DNA of 64,000 bases, taken from Herbaspirillum seropedicae (GTDB lineage Bacteria > Pseudomonadota > Gammaproteobacteria > Burkholderiales > Burkholderiaceae_D). Of the stretch, positions 1-9,651 are shown one piece after another. The stretch spans positions 4,087,021-4,151,020 of the forward strand of contig NZ_CP011930.1 of the NCBI RefSeq assembly GCF_001040945.1. The letters run 5' to 3'. The notes under the pieces were generated by a model that saw only the letters and a program-made list of their open reading frames with translations, was not told the origin of the DNA and made no database searches. Each line of letters starts with the position of its first letter. Positions within the stretch are counted from its first letter, which is position 1. The translations under genes and the position numbers were made by a program.

Positions 1-897
1 AAGTACGCGCTCTACGACTGGACGGCGGCCTGCCCCTTCTTTGCCAAGGTCTATACCCGCACCTACAGCCCGGCGCTGTACCGCGACAGCATCGAAGAAG
101 CGCGCGCCGAGCACTACCCCATCGTGGTTTCGCTGGCCACGCTGCGCCCGCACCTCTACGCCGGCCTGGCCCGCGAGATCAGCCCCGAGGGCTGGGTGGT
201 GGGCATGAAGAAGAAGGTCTCGCTGCTGCAACCGCATCACCTGCTGGCCTACCGCAAGCTCGATGCGGTCATGCCGCCTTACCGCAGCAGTCAGCCTGAG
301 CACCACATCAGCGACGTCTATGCACACTGGTTCCGGCAACTGAGCGGGCTGGAAGTCACCGGCCAGGCGCGCTTCCCCTTCGTGGACATCCCGCCGCAAT
401 GGCGCCAGTACGCGCAAGACCAGCTGGCGGCCTGGCAGTTCGCGCCGCGCACCGGCAAGCTGGTCTTCATCAACCCCTATGCCAAGACCAGGAAACGCTG
501 CTGGCCGCTGGAGCATGTGGCCGACCTGATCCAGGCCATGCAGCAGCGCGAGGGTTGGCAGGATGCCCGCGTCATCGTCAACGCCGTGCCCCAGGAACTG
601 GCCCACGCCCGTGAGGTGATCGGCCGCTATGGCCTGCAAGGCACTGAACTGTTCAGCGCCGAAGAAAACTTCTTCCAGCTGCCCGCCATGCTGGCTGCCT
701 GCGACCTGATCATTTCGGTGGAAACGGCGGTGATGCACCTGGCCAATGCGGTCCATGTGCCGGTCATCGCGCTGATGCGCCAGAAGAATCCAGAGTGGGT
801 GCCGGTCGATCGCGCCCACAGCACCGTCATCACCGCGCCGGGCCGCCGCGACTGGGTCAAGGCGGTCTCTGTCGAACAAGTCATGAAAGCCATCTGA
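1..897 (+). CDS. GT9-like glycosyltransferase, 5' end outside window
   Basis: The frame is open from base 1, so the start lies upstream; 298 codons are visible before TGA. The C-terminal half resembles the nucleotide-sugar binding lobe of family 9 (heptosyltransferase-like) transferases, with the stretch LVFINPYAKTRKRCWPLE and the late motif SVETAVMHLANAVHVPVIAL. That motif is where GT9 enzymes place their conserved D/E-T-x-x-x-H-x-A-A. A sugar-transfer role in lipopolysaccharide or another surface glycan is inferred from the family and from the GT8 genes and O-antigen ligase that follow. The stop overlaps the next ATG by one base (TGATG), so the two are probably translationally coupled. Acceptor and sugar cannot be told from sequence. 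Confidence 0.75.
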   Translation, partial: KYALYDWTAACPFFAKVYTRTYSPALYRDSIEEARAEHYPIVVSLATLRPHLYAGLAREISPEGWVVGMKKKVSLLQPHHLLAYRKLDAVMPPYRSSQPEHHISDVYAHWFRQLSGLEVTGQARFPFVDIPPQWRQYAQDQLAAWQFAPRTGKLVFINPYAKTRKRCWPLEHVADLIQAMQQREGWQDARVIVNAVPQELAHAREVIGRYGLQGTELFSAEENFFQLPAMLAACDLIISVETAVMHLANAVHVPVIALMRQKNPEWVPVDRAHSTVITAPGRRDWVKAVSVEQVMKAI

Positions 898-1883
898 TGA
901 ACGTCCCCACCCAAGAAGAAATCAAGGCGCACCCCGGCAACGGCAAGCCCTCCTTCCATATCGCGTTCTGCGTCGATAACAATTATTTCCGCGCCATGGG
1001 CGGCACCATCGCCTCCATCGTGGCCAACAATCCGGACCAGCACTTCACCTTCCATGTCCTGGCCTTCGAGGTGTCGGAAGACCACCAGCGGCGTCTGAAG
1101 CAACTGGAAGCCATGTATCGCGTCAAGACCGAGCTGCACCTGCTGGACCTGAACGATTTCACCCAGTTCTCGCACTTCCTGGGGCATTCCCATTATTCGC
1201 TGTCGATCTTCACGCGCCTGGTGATCCCCACGGTGCTGGCCGAGGTCACCGACCGCGTGCTCTACCTGGACGCCGACATCCTGTGCTTCAACCGCCTCGA
1301 TGCGCTGGTGGACATGGACATCTCACAGGACATCGCGGTGGTGGTGCCGGACGCGCCAGTGACGCTGCAACGCCGTGTGGCTGCGCTGGAGCTGGCGCAC
1401 AAGGAGTATTTCAACGGTGGCGTCATCTTCATCAACATCCCCAAGTGGCTGGCCGAGGACATCACGCCCAAGACGCTCGACGCCCTGCTCAACAGCAAGA
1501 CCGACATGCGCTTCAATGACCAGGACGCGCTCAATATCGTCCTCAATGGCCGCGCCCGCTATGTCTCGCCGAAGTGGAACTACCTGTACGACCTGATCCA
1601 CGACCTGAACGTCAACAAGTTCGCCCTCAAGCCGGTGGGCAAGGCCATCTTCGTGCACTTCGCTGGCGCCGTGAAACCGTGGGCGGCGTGGAGCCGGCAT
1701 GAGGCCTGCACGCTGTTCCGTCGCTATCTGGACATCTCGCCCTGGGCGGACATGGCGCTGGACCAGGAGCCGCGCAATACCAAGGAATTGCGCATGCATT
1801 CGCGCTTCATGTATCGCCAGGGGCGTCCGCTGGAAAGCCTGAAGTGGTATCTGCGCTATCTCGGCAAGCGCGCCGCCAAGTAA
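897..1883 (+). CDS. GT8 (LgtC-like) glycosyltransferase, copy 1
   Basis: A 328-residue protein of glycosyltransferase family 8, the retaining enzymes that add galactose or glucose to lipooligosaccharide at the inner membrane. The N-terminal strand FHIAFCVDNNYFRAMG binds the nucleotide sugar in this family. The metal-binding DxD is D125-A-D127 in RVLYLDADILC, and the late HFAGAVKPW motif is the GT8 HxxGxxKPW signature. The ATG overlapping the upstream stop fits the family N-terminus; an upstream in-frame ATG would add 34 residues of out-of-frame GT9 sequence and was refused. It is clearly paralogous to the next gene, 18 bp downstream, suggesting a local duplication. Confidence 0.9.
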   Translation: MNVPTQEEIKAHPGNGKPSFHIAFCVDNNYFRAMGGTIASIVANNPDQHFTFHVLAFEVSEDHQRRLKQLEAMYRVKTELHLLDLNDFTQFSHFLGHSHYSLSIFTRLVIPTVLAEVTDRVLYLDADILCFNRLDALVDMDISQDIAVVVPDAPVTLQRRVAALELAHKEYFNGGVIFINIPKWLAEDITPKTLDALLNSKTDMRFNDQDALNIVLNGRARYVSPKWNYLYDLIHDLNVNKFALKPVGKAIFVHFAGAVKPWAAWSRHEACTLFRRYLDISPWADMALDQEPRNTKELRMHSRFMYRQGRPLESLKWYLRYLGKRAAK

Positions 1884-1901
1884 GAAAGCCGTACCTGCAC
1901 C

Positions 1902-2918
1902 ATGACCTCGTCCGCATCCATGCTCCAGAATCCAGCGCATTCCACGACCGCCGCCGATGCGGCCTGGCATATCGCCTTCTGCGTCGATAACCATTACTTC
2001 CGGGCGATGGGGGCCATGCTGGCCTCGATGGTGGCCAATAACCCGGGCCGTCGCTTCGTGTTCCACGTCTTCGCCTTCGCCATTTCGGACGACAATGCGC
2101 GCCGCATGCGCAGCATCGAAGAGAACCCCAACATCAAGGTAGTGCCGCATCTGGTGGCGCAAGAGACCTTCGCCGAGTTCGGGGAGATGATCGCCAAGTC
2201 CTATTATTCGCTGTCGACCTTCACGCGCCTGATCGTGCCAGCCACGCTCAAGGACCAGACCGACCGCGTGCTCTACGTGGACGCCGACATGCTCTGCGTG
2301 GGCAGCCTGGAAGAACTGATGGGTATGGATCTGGACGGCACCAATGCACTGGTGGTCGATGATGTGGGCTGGGAAGCGCCGACCGGTCGCGATGGCCGCT
2401 ATTCGGTGCTGGGACTGAAGCATCCGCGCTACTTCAACGCCGGCATGCTCTACATCAATATCCCCGAATGGGAAAAGAACAAGGTCAGCGAAGCCGCCAT
2501 CCGGGCGCTGGTCTCCAACCCCGACAAACTGACCTTCAATGACCAGGACGCGCTCAACATCGTCCTGGACGGGCAGGCGCGCTATATCCCGGTGAAGTGG
2601 AACTACATCTACAGCATGATCGCCGACCTCAAGCAAGGCCGGCAAACCATGAGCCCGGTGGGTGATGCGCGCATCATCCACTTTGCCGGCCTGGTCAAGC
2701 CGTGGATAGACTGGAGCGGCCATGCGGCGCGCGAACTCTATCTGCGCTACCACACCTTGTCAGCCTGGTCCGACCTGCCCCTGGACGCGGCGCCGCTGAA
2801 CCACAAGGAAATGCGCGTCTATGCGCGCTTCCTGATCAAGCGCGGCGACTATGCCTGCGGCCTGTACTGGAACGCCCGCTTCCTGCTGACGGCGCTGCGC
2901 AGGAAGCTGCGCCGCTGA
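1902..2918 (+). CDS. GT8 (LgtC-like) glycosyltransferase, copy 2
   Basis: A 338-residue GT8 enzyme with the same layout as its upstream neighbour: WHIAFCVDNHYFRAMGA near the start, DxD at 127-129 in RVLYVDADMLC, FNDQDALNIVLDG in the middle, and HFAGLVKPWIDW late. Shared motifs over the whole length mark it as a tandem paralogue; divergence between the motifs suggests a different acceptor or position in the glycan. Its stop abuts the stop of the convergent O-antigen ligase gene without a gap, and no terminator is visible between them. Confidence 0.9.
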   Translation: MTSSASMLQNPAHSTTAADAAWHIAFCVDNHYFRAMGAMLASMVANNPGRRFVFHVFAFAISDDNARRMRSIEENPNIKVVPHLVAQETFAEFGEMIAKSYYSLSTFTRLIVPATLKDQTDRVLYVDADMLCVGSLEELMGMDLDGTNALVVDDVGWEAPTGRDGRYSVLGLKHPRYFNAGMLYINIPEWEKNKVSEAAIRALVSNPDKLTFNDQDALNIVLDGQARYIPVKWNYIYSMIADLKQGRQTMSPVGDARIIHFAGLVKPWIDWSGHAARELYLRYHTLSAWSDLPLDAAPLNHKEMRVYARFLIKRGDYACGLYWNARFLLTALRRKLRR

Positions 2919-4127
2919 TCAACTGCGCGACTCTTCCCCGCGCAGCATGCCCCACAGGATGACCATGGTGAAGCCCAGGGTCATCACTCCCGAGTTATGG
3001 GCCAGGAACACCTGGGAAAAACCGAAACCGATGTAGTTGACGATGAGCAGGACGCCACCCAGGGCATAGGGCTTGGCTTGCTCAGGCGCAGACTTCAGGC
3101 GCGCGATGAACAGCCTCAACGGCACGAAATACAGGGCCAGCAGGACCAGCAGACCAGGGACGCCGCGCTTGACCAGGGCGTCCAGCCATTCGTTGTAGAC
3201 GTGGTTGTTGCCAGACATGAGGGCGTTGATCTTGCCGGCTTCGATCTGGCCGGTCTCCCACTGCACGAAACCCGCCTTGCCCATCCCCAGCACTGGCGCT
3301 TCAGCCACCGCCATGGCGCCAGCGCGCCACATTTCCATGCGCGTGCCGATGGAGCTGTCGGCATCCTTCTTCTGCATGTAGGTCGAGGCTTCGGAAAAGG
3401 CCAGCGATATCCGCGCGCGGAAGTCCGTGCTCGGCATGACGGTAAAGACGATGGCGATGGCCGCCACCAGCGCGGCCAGGCTGCCCCAGACATAACGCGC
3501 GGGAATGGAGCGGCTGTAGTACACGCAAAGGATGAGCAAGCAGATCGGCAAGGCCACCCAGCTGCCGCGGCTGCCAGTGAAGAGGGAACCCATCAGGCCC
3601 ATGACGCCGCCCACGATCAACAGCGCCACCCACGCCCGCGCGGCCCGTTGTTGCATCGCCCAGGTGATGCCGGTCAGGCACAGGATGCCGATGATGAAGC
3701 TGATGTCGCCGTACTGGATGGCGTTGGTGTAGCCCGTGGCGCGCACGTTGTGGGCAAAATACTGCCAGCCTGCGAACACGCCCGCGCCGATGCCGCCCAG
3801 GATCAGGCCCGACCAGAAGGCCGCTGGTGCGGGCGGATAGGCGCGCAGCAGCAGCAAGGCGGCTGCCGCCAGGAAGAAGCGCAGCGGCAGGTCATATTCC
3901 TTGCCGCTCTCGTGGTGCAGCAGCAGCATGGCAACGGTGACGGCGAAGTAGGCCAGCAGCACGGCGAGGATCAGCCTGTCCTCACGATTCAGGGTGGTGC
4001 GCACCGACTTGTTGACCAAGGTGAGGCTACCCAACGCCAGCAGCACCGAACCGACCGAAAAACCACTGGGAACAATCAGGGAAATGGCCGAAAAGAGAAA
4101 AACCGAGAACGAAGTGAAGCTGCCCAT
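2919..4127 (-). CDS. O-antigen ligase / polymerase family membrane protein
   Basis: A 402-residue multi-pass membrane protein of the Wzy_C/WaaL family, which joins O-antigen to lipid A-core or polymerises repeat units on the periplasmic face. Hydrophobic segments run from the N-terminus (FSVFLFSAISLIVPSGFSVG) to the end. The large periplasmic loop carries MSGNNHVYNEWLDALVKRGV, matching the family's H-x-N-E-W/Y region, with catalytic-type residues before a further helix. It points towards the two GT8 genes. WaaL and Wzy cannot be separated by sequence alone; ligase is slightly favoured because core-type transferases lie beside it. Confidence 0.8.
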   Translation of the reverse strand: MGSFTSFSVFLFSAISLIVPSGFSVGSVLLALGSLTLVNKSVRTTLNREDRLILAVLLAYFAVTVAMLLLHHESGKEYDLPLRFFLAAAALLLLRAYPPAPAAFWSGLILGGIGAGVFAGWQYFAHNVRATGYTNAIQYGDISFIIGILCLTGITWAMQQRAARAWVALLIVGGVMGLMGSLFTGSRGSWVALPICLLILCVYYSRSIPARYVWGSLAALVAAIAIVFTVMPSTDFRARISLAFSEASTYMQKKDADSSIGTRMEMWRAGAMAVAEAPVLGMGKAGFVQWETGQIEAGKINALMSGNNHVYNEWLDALVKRGVPGLLVLLALYFVPLRLFIARLKSAPEQAKPYALGGVLLIVNYIGFGFSQVFLAHNSGVMTLGFTMVILWGMLRGEESRS

Positions 4128-4293
4128 CTAAGTAACATCCTGTTTTAGTTTGAATTGACGAGGGTCAAGCTCCCTCGCTGGTTCCGATCAGCTGCCATGA
4201 GCTGCCATCCTCTGCGCACGCTGGACCTCGGGACCCTCCCCCGGTCTCTTGTCGTAAGGTCCTGCGCCGCAGTTCTTGAACTTCAAGGCCGAA

Positions 4294-7200
4294 TCAATAC
4301 TCGACCACCACCGCTTCCTTGCCAAACGAAGCCACCAACGTCGACTGCAGGCTATCGCTGGGATTGATCCGCCAGGCGTCGCCCAGCACCACCTCGCAGG
4401 CCGCATCGGCCTGCTGGTAGCGCATCACGAAGGGCAGCCCCTGCTCCTGCCGATGTGCGGACAAGGTGTCGCGCAGGTGGTTGGGGTCGATCGCCTTGTT
4501 GATCGACACCACCATGCGCACACCGTACTGGATGCGCGCCGCGCCCAGGTCCATCACCTTGTCGGCAGCCACCCGCAATCCGCCATTGAAGCGGTCTTCC
4601 GAGACCTTGCCCGATACCACCAGCAATTCATCTTCCTTGATGAGGTGCTTGAAGGGTTCGAACAATTCGTTGTAGATCGTGGCCTCGATCACGCCCGTGC
4701 CATCGTCGAGCGTGCAGATCACCAGCTTGCCGCGCTGGGTCATCTGCACCCGCACGCCGGTGATGATGCCGGCCAGGCTGCGCGGCTCCCAGGAGGGTTC
4801 CAGGCTGGCGATCTTGGTGCGCACGAAGCGGCGCACTTCCTTTTCGTAAGCCGAGAACAGGTGGCCGGACAGATAGAAGCCCAGCGCGCCCTTCTCTTCG
4901 GTCAGGCGTTGCTTGTCGCTCCAGGGCGGCACCTGCACGTATTCCAGCGGCGCTTCCAGATCGCTGTCATCGCCGCCGAAGAGACTGACCTGATTGGCCG
5001 ATTTCTCGGCCTGCTCGGCGCTTTCCCAGGCCAGGTTGACCGAGGCCTGCAGGACGGCGCGGTCGACCTTGAAGCAGTCGAAGGCGCCGGCCCGGATCAG
5101 CGAATCGATGGTGCGGCGGTTGATCTGCTTCTTGTCCACCCGCTTGGCGAAATCGAACAGGTCCTTGAAGGGACCGCTCTTGCGCGCTTCCAGGATGGCT
5201 TCGATGGCGTTCTGCCCGGCGCCCTTGACGGCCCCCAGGCCATAGCGGATCTGGGTGGCCTTCTTGCCCGGCTCGCCCACCGGCATGAAGCGGTAGTCGG
5301 ACTTGTTGATGTCCGGCGGCAGGATGGCCAGCTTGCAGATATCGATCGCGTCTTCGATCAGGATCTTGACCTTGTCGGTATCTTCCATGGCCAGCGACAA
5401 GTTGGCGGCCATGAACGCGGCAGGGTGATGGGCCTTCAGGTAGGCGGTGTAATAGGACAGCAGCGCATAGGCGGCCGCGTGCGACTTGTTGAAGCCGTAG
5501 CCGGCGAACTTTTCCATCAAGTCGAAGATTTCATCGGCCTTGGCCTGGTCCAGCCCGTTCTTGGCCGCGCCTTCGCGGAACAGTTCACGGTGCTTGGCCA
5601 TTTCCTCGGCCTTCTTCTTGCCCATCGCCCGGCGCAGCAAGTCGGCGCCGCCCAGCGAATAGCCGCCGATGACCTGCGCCATCTGCATCACCTGCTCCTG
5701 ATAGACCATGATGCCGTAGGTCTCGGAGAGGATGCCCTCGGTGCGCGGGTCAGGATAGTCGAAGGCTTCGCCGTGCTTGCGCTTGCAGAAGTCGGGGATC
5801 AGGTCCATCGGACCCGGACGGTACAGCGCCACCAGCGCGATGATGTCCTCGAAGCGGTCAGGACGCGCATCCTTCAACATGCCTTGCATGCCGCGGCTTT
5901 CCAGCTGGAACACGGCGACCGTCTTGGCCTTGGTCAGCAGTTCGTAGGAGGGCCGGTCGTCCAGCGGCAGCTTGGCCAGATCGAAATCGGCCATGGCTGG
6001 ATCGAGCATGCGGATGTAGCGCACCGCCCGGTCGAGGATGGTCAGCGTGGTCAGGCCCAAGAAGTCGAACTTCACCAGGCCGACCGCTTCCACGTCGTCC
6101 TTGTCGTATTGCGAGACCACGCCGGAGTCGCCACCCTGGGTATAGAGCGGGCAGAAATCGGTCAGCTTGCCGGGCGCGATCAGCACGCCACCGGCGTGCA
6201 TGCCGATGTTACGGGCAATGCCTTCGACCTGCTGGGCCAGGCCCATCAGCTGCTTGACCTCTTCCTCGTTCTCCAGCCGTTCCTTCAAGAGCGGCTCTTC
6301 CTCGATGGCGTCGGCCAGGGTGACCAGCTTGCCCGGCTTGAAGGGGATCAGCTTGGAGATGCCATCGCAGAAGTTGTAGCCCAGGTCGAGCACGCGGCCC
6401 ACGTCGCGCACCGCACCCTTGGCGGCCATAGTGCCGAAGGTGGCGATCTGCGAGACCGCCTCCTTGCCGTAACGATCCTTCACATACTGGATCACGCGGT
6501 CGCGGCCTTCCTGGCAGAAGTCGATGTCGAAGTCGGGCATCGAGACGCGTTCGGGGTTCAGGAAACGTTCGAACAGCAGGTTGTAGCGCAGCGGGTCCAG
6601 GTCGGTGATCAGCAGGCAATAGGCCACCAGCGAGCCGGCGCCGGAACCGCGACCAGGGCCGACGGGCACGCCATTGTTCTTGGCCCACTGGATGAAGTCC
6701 GCCACGATCAGGAAGTAGCCCGGGAACTTCATCTTGATGATGGTGTTGTTCTCGAACTCCAGCCGCGCCTCATAGCGCGGACGCTGCTTCTCACGCTCGG
6801 CTTCGTTGGGGAACAGTTCCTTCAAGCGCACTTCCAGCCCGGCCTTGGTCTGGGCCACCAGGAAGTCGTCGATGGTCATGCCATCCGGGGTGGGGAAATC
6901 CGGCAGTTGCGGCTTGCCCAGTTGCAGCACGAGGTTGCAGCGCTTGGCGATTTCCACGGTGTTGGCCACGGCGCCCGGCAGGTCGGCGAACAGCTCGACC
7001 ATCTCGGCCTGCGACTTGAAGTATTGCTGTTCGTTGAAACGCCTGACCCGGCGCGCATTGGCCATGATCTCGCCTTCGGCGATACAGGTGCGGGCTTCGT
7101 GGGCGATGAATTCTTCCGGGCTCTGGAACTGGATCGGGTGCGTGGCCACGCACGGCAGGCCCAGCTTGGCGCCCAGGGCGACGCTCTGGCGCACCTGCAC

Positions 7201-7752
7201 TTCCATGTTGGCCTGGCCGGCGCGTTGCAGTTCCAGGTAGAAGGCGCCGGGGAAGATCTCGGCCCAGCGGCGCGCGCAGGCTTCGGCCTGGGCCAGGTTG
7301 CCGTTGTCGATGGCCTGGCCGATGTCGCCCATGGCGGCGCCGGACAGGGCGATCAAGCCATTGCCGCCCTCCTGGTGGCGCAGCGCGTCCAGCCATTCCA
7401 TGCGCACTTCGGCGCGGCCCTTGTACTGGTTATTGAGCCAGGCTTGTGACAATACTTCGCACAGTTGCAGGTAACCGTGACGATTCTTGATCAGCACCAG
7501 CAGGCGGAAGGGCTTTTCGCGGTCGGCATCGTTGGTGATCCACAGGTCGCAGCCGGCGATGGGCTTGACGCCCTTGCCGCGCGCTTCCTTGTAGAAACGC
7601 ACCATGCAGAACAGGTTGGCGAGGTCGGTCACCGCCAGGGCGGCTTGGCCATCCTTGGCAGCGGCCTTGACGATGTCGTCGATACGCACCAGGCCGTCCA
7701 CGATGGAATACTCCGAGTGCATACGGAGGTGTACAAATTGCGGGGTAGTCAT
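4294..7752 (-). CDS. dnaE: DNA polymerase III alpha subunit
   Basis: The replicative polymerase subunit, 1152 residues, normal for proteobacterial DnaE. It opens with the PHP domain (FVHLRMHSEYSIVDGLV), followed by the polymerase core with the catalytic PDFDIDF aspartates near residues 405-412, the finger region GPGRGSGAGSLVAY, a helix-hairpin-helix region, and a late OB-fold (IITGVRVQMTQRGK). The start at MTTPQFVHLRMHSEYS matches the family; a longer frame adds 15 unrelated residues. It stands alone, with an intergenic gap on both sides. A 1057-codon open frame on the opposite strand is a composition shadow. Confidence 0.97.
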   Translation of the reverse strand: MTTPQFVHLRMHSEYSIVDGLVRIDDIVKAAAKDGQAALAVTDLANLFCMVRFYKEARGKGVKPIAGCDLWITNDADREKPFRLLVLIKNRHGYLQLCEVLSQAWLNNQYKGRAEVRMEWLDALRHQEGGNGLIALSGAAMGDIGQAIDNGNLAQAEACARRWAEIFPGAFYLELQRAGQANMEVQVRQSVALGAKLGLPCVATHPIQFQSPEEFIAHEARTCIAEGEIMANARRVRRFNEQQYFKSQAEMVELFADLPGAVANTVEIAKRCNLVLQLGKPQLPDFPTPDGMTIDDFLVAQTKAGLEVRLKELFPNEAEREKQRPRYEARLEFENNTIIKMKFPGYFLIVADFIQWAKNNGVPVGPGRGSGAGSLVAYCLLITDLDPLRYNLLFERFLNPERVSMPDFDIDFCQEGRDRVIQYVKDRYGKEAVSQIATFGTMAAKGAVRDVGRVLDLGYNFCDGISKLIPFKPGKLVTLADAIEEEPLLKERLENEEEVKQLMGLAQQVEGIARNIGMHAGGVLIAPGKLTDFCPLYTQGGDSGVVSQYDKDDVEAVGLVKFDFLGLTTLTILDRAVRYIRMLDPAMADFDLAKLPLDDRPSYELLTKAKTVAVFQLESRGMQGMLKDARPDRFEDIIALVALYRPGPMDLIPDFCKRKHGEAFDYPDPRTEGILSETYGIMVYQEQVMQMAQVIGGYSLGGADLLRRAMGKKKAEEMAKHRELFREGAAKNGLDQAKADEIFDLMEKFAGYGFNKSHAAAYALLSYYTAYLKAHHPAAFMAANLSLAMEDTDKVKILIEDAIDICKLAILPPDINKSDYRFMPVGEPGKKATQIRYGLGAVKGAGQNAIEAILEARKSGPFKDLFDFAKRVDKKQINRRTIDSLIRAGAFDCFKVDRAVLQASVNLAWESAEQAEKSANQVSLFGGDDSDLEAPLEYVQVPPWSDKQRLTEEKGALGFYLSGHLFSAYEKEVRRFVRTKIASLEPSWEPRSLAGIITGVRVQMTQRGKLVICTLDDGTGVIEATIYNELFEPFKHLIKEDELLVVSGKVSEDRFNGGLRVAADKVMDLGAARIQYGVRMVVSINKAIDPNHLRDTLSAHRQEQGLPFVMRYQQADAACEVVLGDAWRINPSDSLQSTLVASFGKEAVVVEY

Positions 7753-7951
7753 GGGGCGACATTTTACCGGACCTTGGCACGGCCGCCCCTGCCGCAAGCT
7801 CGGCTTTTGTCAGGAAATTGGACTTTGTTGTGAATGATTTACGCAAAATCGGCCACCGGATCGAGACGGGCTGCCTTGATCTGCATCAGAGAAGCGCCAC
7901 AGCGCGGGGGCGCAGCCCGCCAAATAGCTGCGGACGCCCTGCCCGCCCGTA

Positions 7952-7957
7952 TATAAT
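7952..7957 (+). promoter_or_regulatory. Probable -10 box for trhO
   Basis: A perfect TATAAT lies 38 bp before the trhO start codon. The hexamer 17 bp further up (TGCGGA) is a poor -35 match, so promoter strength is uncertain. The divergent dnaE start lies about 200 bp upstream. Confidence 0.5.
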
Positions 7958-7994
7958 GCTGACAATTCAAAGACTTAGAGCTGAGTAACGAACC

Positions 7995-8876
7995 ATGCAG
8001 TCCCCCGATACACCCTACGTCAACATTGCCGCCTACAAATTCGTCAGTTTCGACGACACCGCTGAAAAGCGTCCGCAATTCCTGGCCTTTTGCCAACAGC
8101 ACAACCTGCGCGGCACCGTGATCCTGAGCCCGGAAGGCATCAACCTCTTCCTGGCCGGCCTGCGCGCCGACATCGACGCCTTCCTGGCCTGGCTGCGCGC
8201 CGATGCGCGCTTTGCCGACCTGATCGTCAAGGAAAGCTATTCCGAGAAACAGCCCTTCACCCGCATGCTGGTCAAGCTCAAGGCCGAGATCATTACCATG
8301 AAGCATCCGCTGATCAAGCCGGAACTGGGCCGCGCGCCCTTCGTGGAGCCCAAGGACCTCAAGCGCTGGCTGGACCAGGGCCATGATGACGAGGGCCGTC
8401 CGGTGGTGATGGTGGATACCCGCAACGGCTTTGAAGTCGACGTCGGCACCTTCGACAACACGGTGGACTACCGCATCAGCAAGTTCACCGAATTCCCCAA
8501 GGTCATCGAAGACCACAAGGCCGATTTCGAAGGCAAGACCGTGGTGACCTTCTGCACCGGCGGCATCCGCTGCGAAAAGGCGGCCATTCATATGCAGAAC
8601 ATCGGCTATGACCATGTCTACCAGCTCGAAGGCGGCATCCTGAAGTACTTCGAAGACGTCGGCGGCGCCCACTACCAGGGCGATTGCTTCGTCTTCGACT
8701 ACCGCACCGCGCTGAGCCCGGAACTGAAGGAAACCCAGACCGCGCAATGCTTCGCCTGCCGCGCCGTGGTCACTCCGCGCGAGCAGCTCTCGCCGGATTA
8801 CGTCCCGGGCAAGTCCTGCCCCCATTGCGCCGGCAAGCAGCAGGCGGCGCAGGAAGCCAGTTCCGCCGCAGCCTGA
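7995..8876 (+). CDS. trhO: tRNA uridine(34) hydroxylase, rhodanese family
   Basis: A 293-residue YceA/TrhO protein. The family performs oxygen-dependent hydroxylation of uridine 34 in certain tRNAs, the first step to 5-(carboxy)methoxyuridine. An N-terminal acylphosphatase-like domain ([20 protein letters not shown]) precedes a rhodanese domain with the active loop [11 protein letters not shown], catalytic Cys187 and a second Cys in the loop. The C-terminus has four cysteines in two CxxC-like pairs (CFACRA, CPHCAG), typical of this family and a possible metal site. It is a single-gene unit ending at a strong bidirectional terminator. Confidence 0.93.
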   Translation: MQSPDTPYVNIAAYKFVSFDDTAEKRPQFLAFCQQHNLRGTVILSPEGINLFLAGLRADIDAFLAWLRADARFADLIVKESYSEKQPFTRMLVKLKAEIITMKHPLIKPELGRAPFVEPKDLKRWLDQGHDDEGRPVVMVDTRNGFEVDVGTFDNTVDYRISKFTEFPKVIEDHKADFEGKTVVTFCTGGIRCEKAAIHMQNIGYDHVYQLEGGILKYFEDVGGAHYQGDCFVFDYRTALSPELKETQTAQCFACRAVVTPREQLSPDYVPGKSCPHCAGKQQAAQEASSAAA

Positions 8877-8898
8877 TCGCCACGCCGCCCAGGCCAGG

Positions 8899-8930
8899 AA
8901 AAAGCCGACCCTTGTGAGGTCGGCTTTTTT
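8899..8930. terminator. Bidirectional rho-independent terminator
   Basis: A perfect 7-bp GC-rich stem (GCCGACC / GGTCGGC) with a 7-base loop, flanked by five A and six T. It serves the convergent trhO (+) and flavodoxin-like gene (-). Confidence 0.93.
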
Positions 8931-8963
8931 ACATCTTCACTTCTTCGATATACCAAATGAAGA

Positions 8964-9539
8964 TTACTTCTTGAACCGGGCCGCCGTTTCCACCACGCGC
9001 GCACCAAACAGCTTGGCCGTTTCCAGGTCACCCGGCAGTGGGCCCTCTTCCGGCGAGGAATCCGACGGGCTTTGCGCCATCAGGCCCGAGAAGGAACCGA
9101 CGAAGTTGATGTCGTTGCGTTGCGCGGCCTTGCTGTTGGCAGGCATCAGGCCGGTGCCGACCCAGATCATGCTGTGCTGCATGCCCAGCGTGAACAGGTA
9201 GTGCAGGGTCGAGAGCTTGTCGCCGTTCATGGTGGCCGAGTTGGTGAAGGCGGCGCCGACCTTGTCCTTCCACTTCTGGCTGAACCAGGGCTTGGAGGAG
9301 GCGTCGGCGAATTTCTTGAACTGCCAGGACACGGTACCCATGTAGGTCGGCGAACCGAAGATGATGGCGTCGGCCGCATCCAGGCTGGCCCATTGTTCAT
9401 CGGTGATGGTGCCTTCGGCGCTGATGGCGATCAGCTCGACATTGGCACCGGCAACGCCGGCAGCACCAGCCTGTACCGCTTCAGCCTGCTTCTTGGTGTG
9501 GCCGTAGCCGGAGTGATAGACGATGGCAACTTTGGTCAT
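8964..9539 (-). CDS. Flavodoxin-like NAD(P)H:quinone oxidoreductase (WrbA-like)
   Basis: A 191-residue flavodoxin-fold protein. The FMN phosphate loop is VYHSGYGHTKKQAEAV at the very N-terminus. The next flavin-contact loop is FGSPTYMGTVSWQFKKF, the pattern of WrbA and related NAD(P)H:quinone oxidoreductases, which reduce quinones by two electrons in the cytoplasm. It lies just downstream of a pirin gene on the same strand, with a divergent LysR gene beyond; this grouping suggests a quinone/electrophile stress unit. WrbA identity is less certain than the fold. Confidence 0.8.
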   Translation of the reverse strand: MTKVAIVYHSGYGHTKKQAEAVQAGAAGVAGANVELIAISAEGTITDEQWASLDAADAIIFGSPTYMGTVSWQFKKFADASSKPWFSQKWKDKVGAAFTNSATMNGDKLSTLHYLFTLGMQHSMIWVGTGLMPANSKAAQRNDINFVGSFSGLMAQSPSDSSPEEGPLPGDLETAKLFGARVVETAARFKK

Positions 9540-9651
9540 GACGAAATTCCTTCTCTAGAGAGTGAGGTAACACGGGAAAAACCGCCGGTGTGATCGGTAC
9601 CGGCGGAGGGGGCTACTGCAAACTGCCTACGACATCCGGGCGCTGAAGTTC

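Noticed and set aside
4276..7449. A 1057-codon open frame opposite dnaE
   Set aside because: It mirrors dnaE in high-GC sequence, is His/Gln/Leu-rich, and has no family motif.
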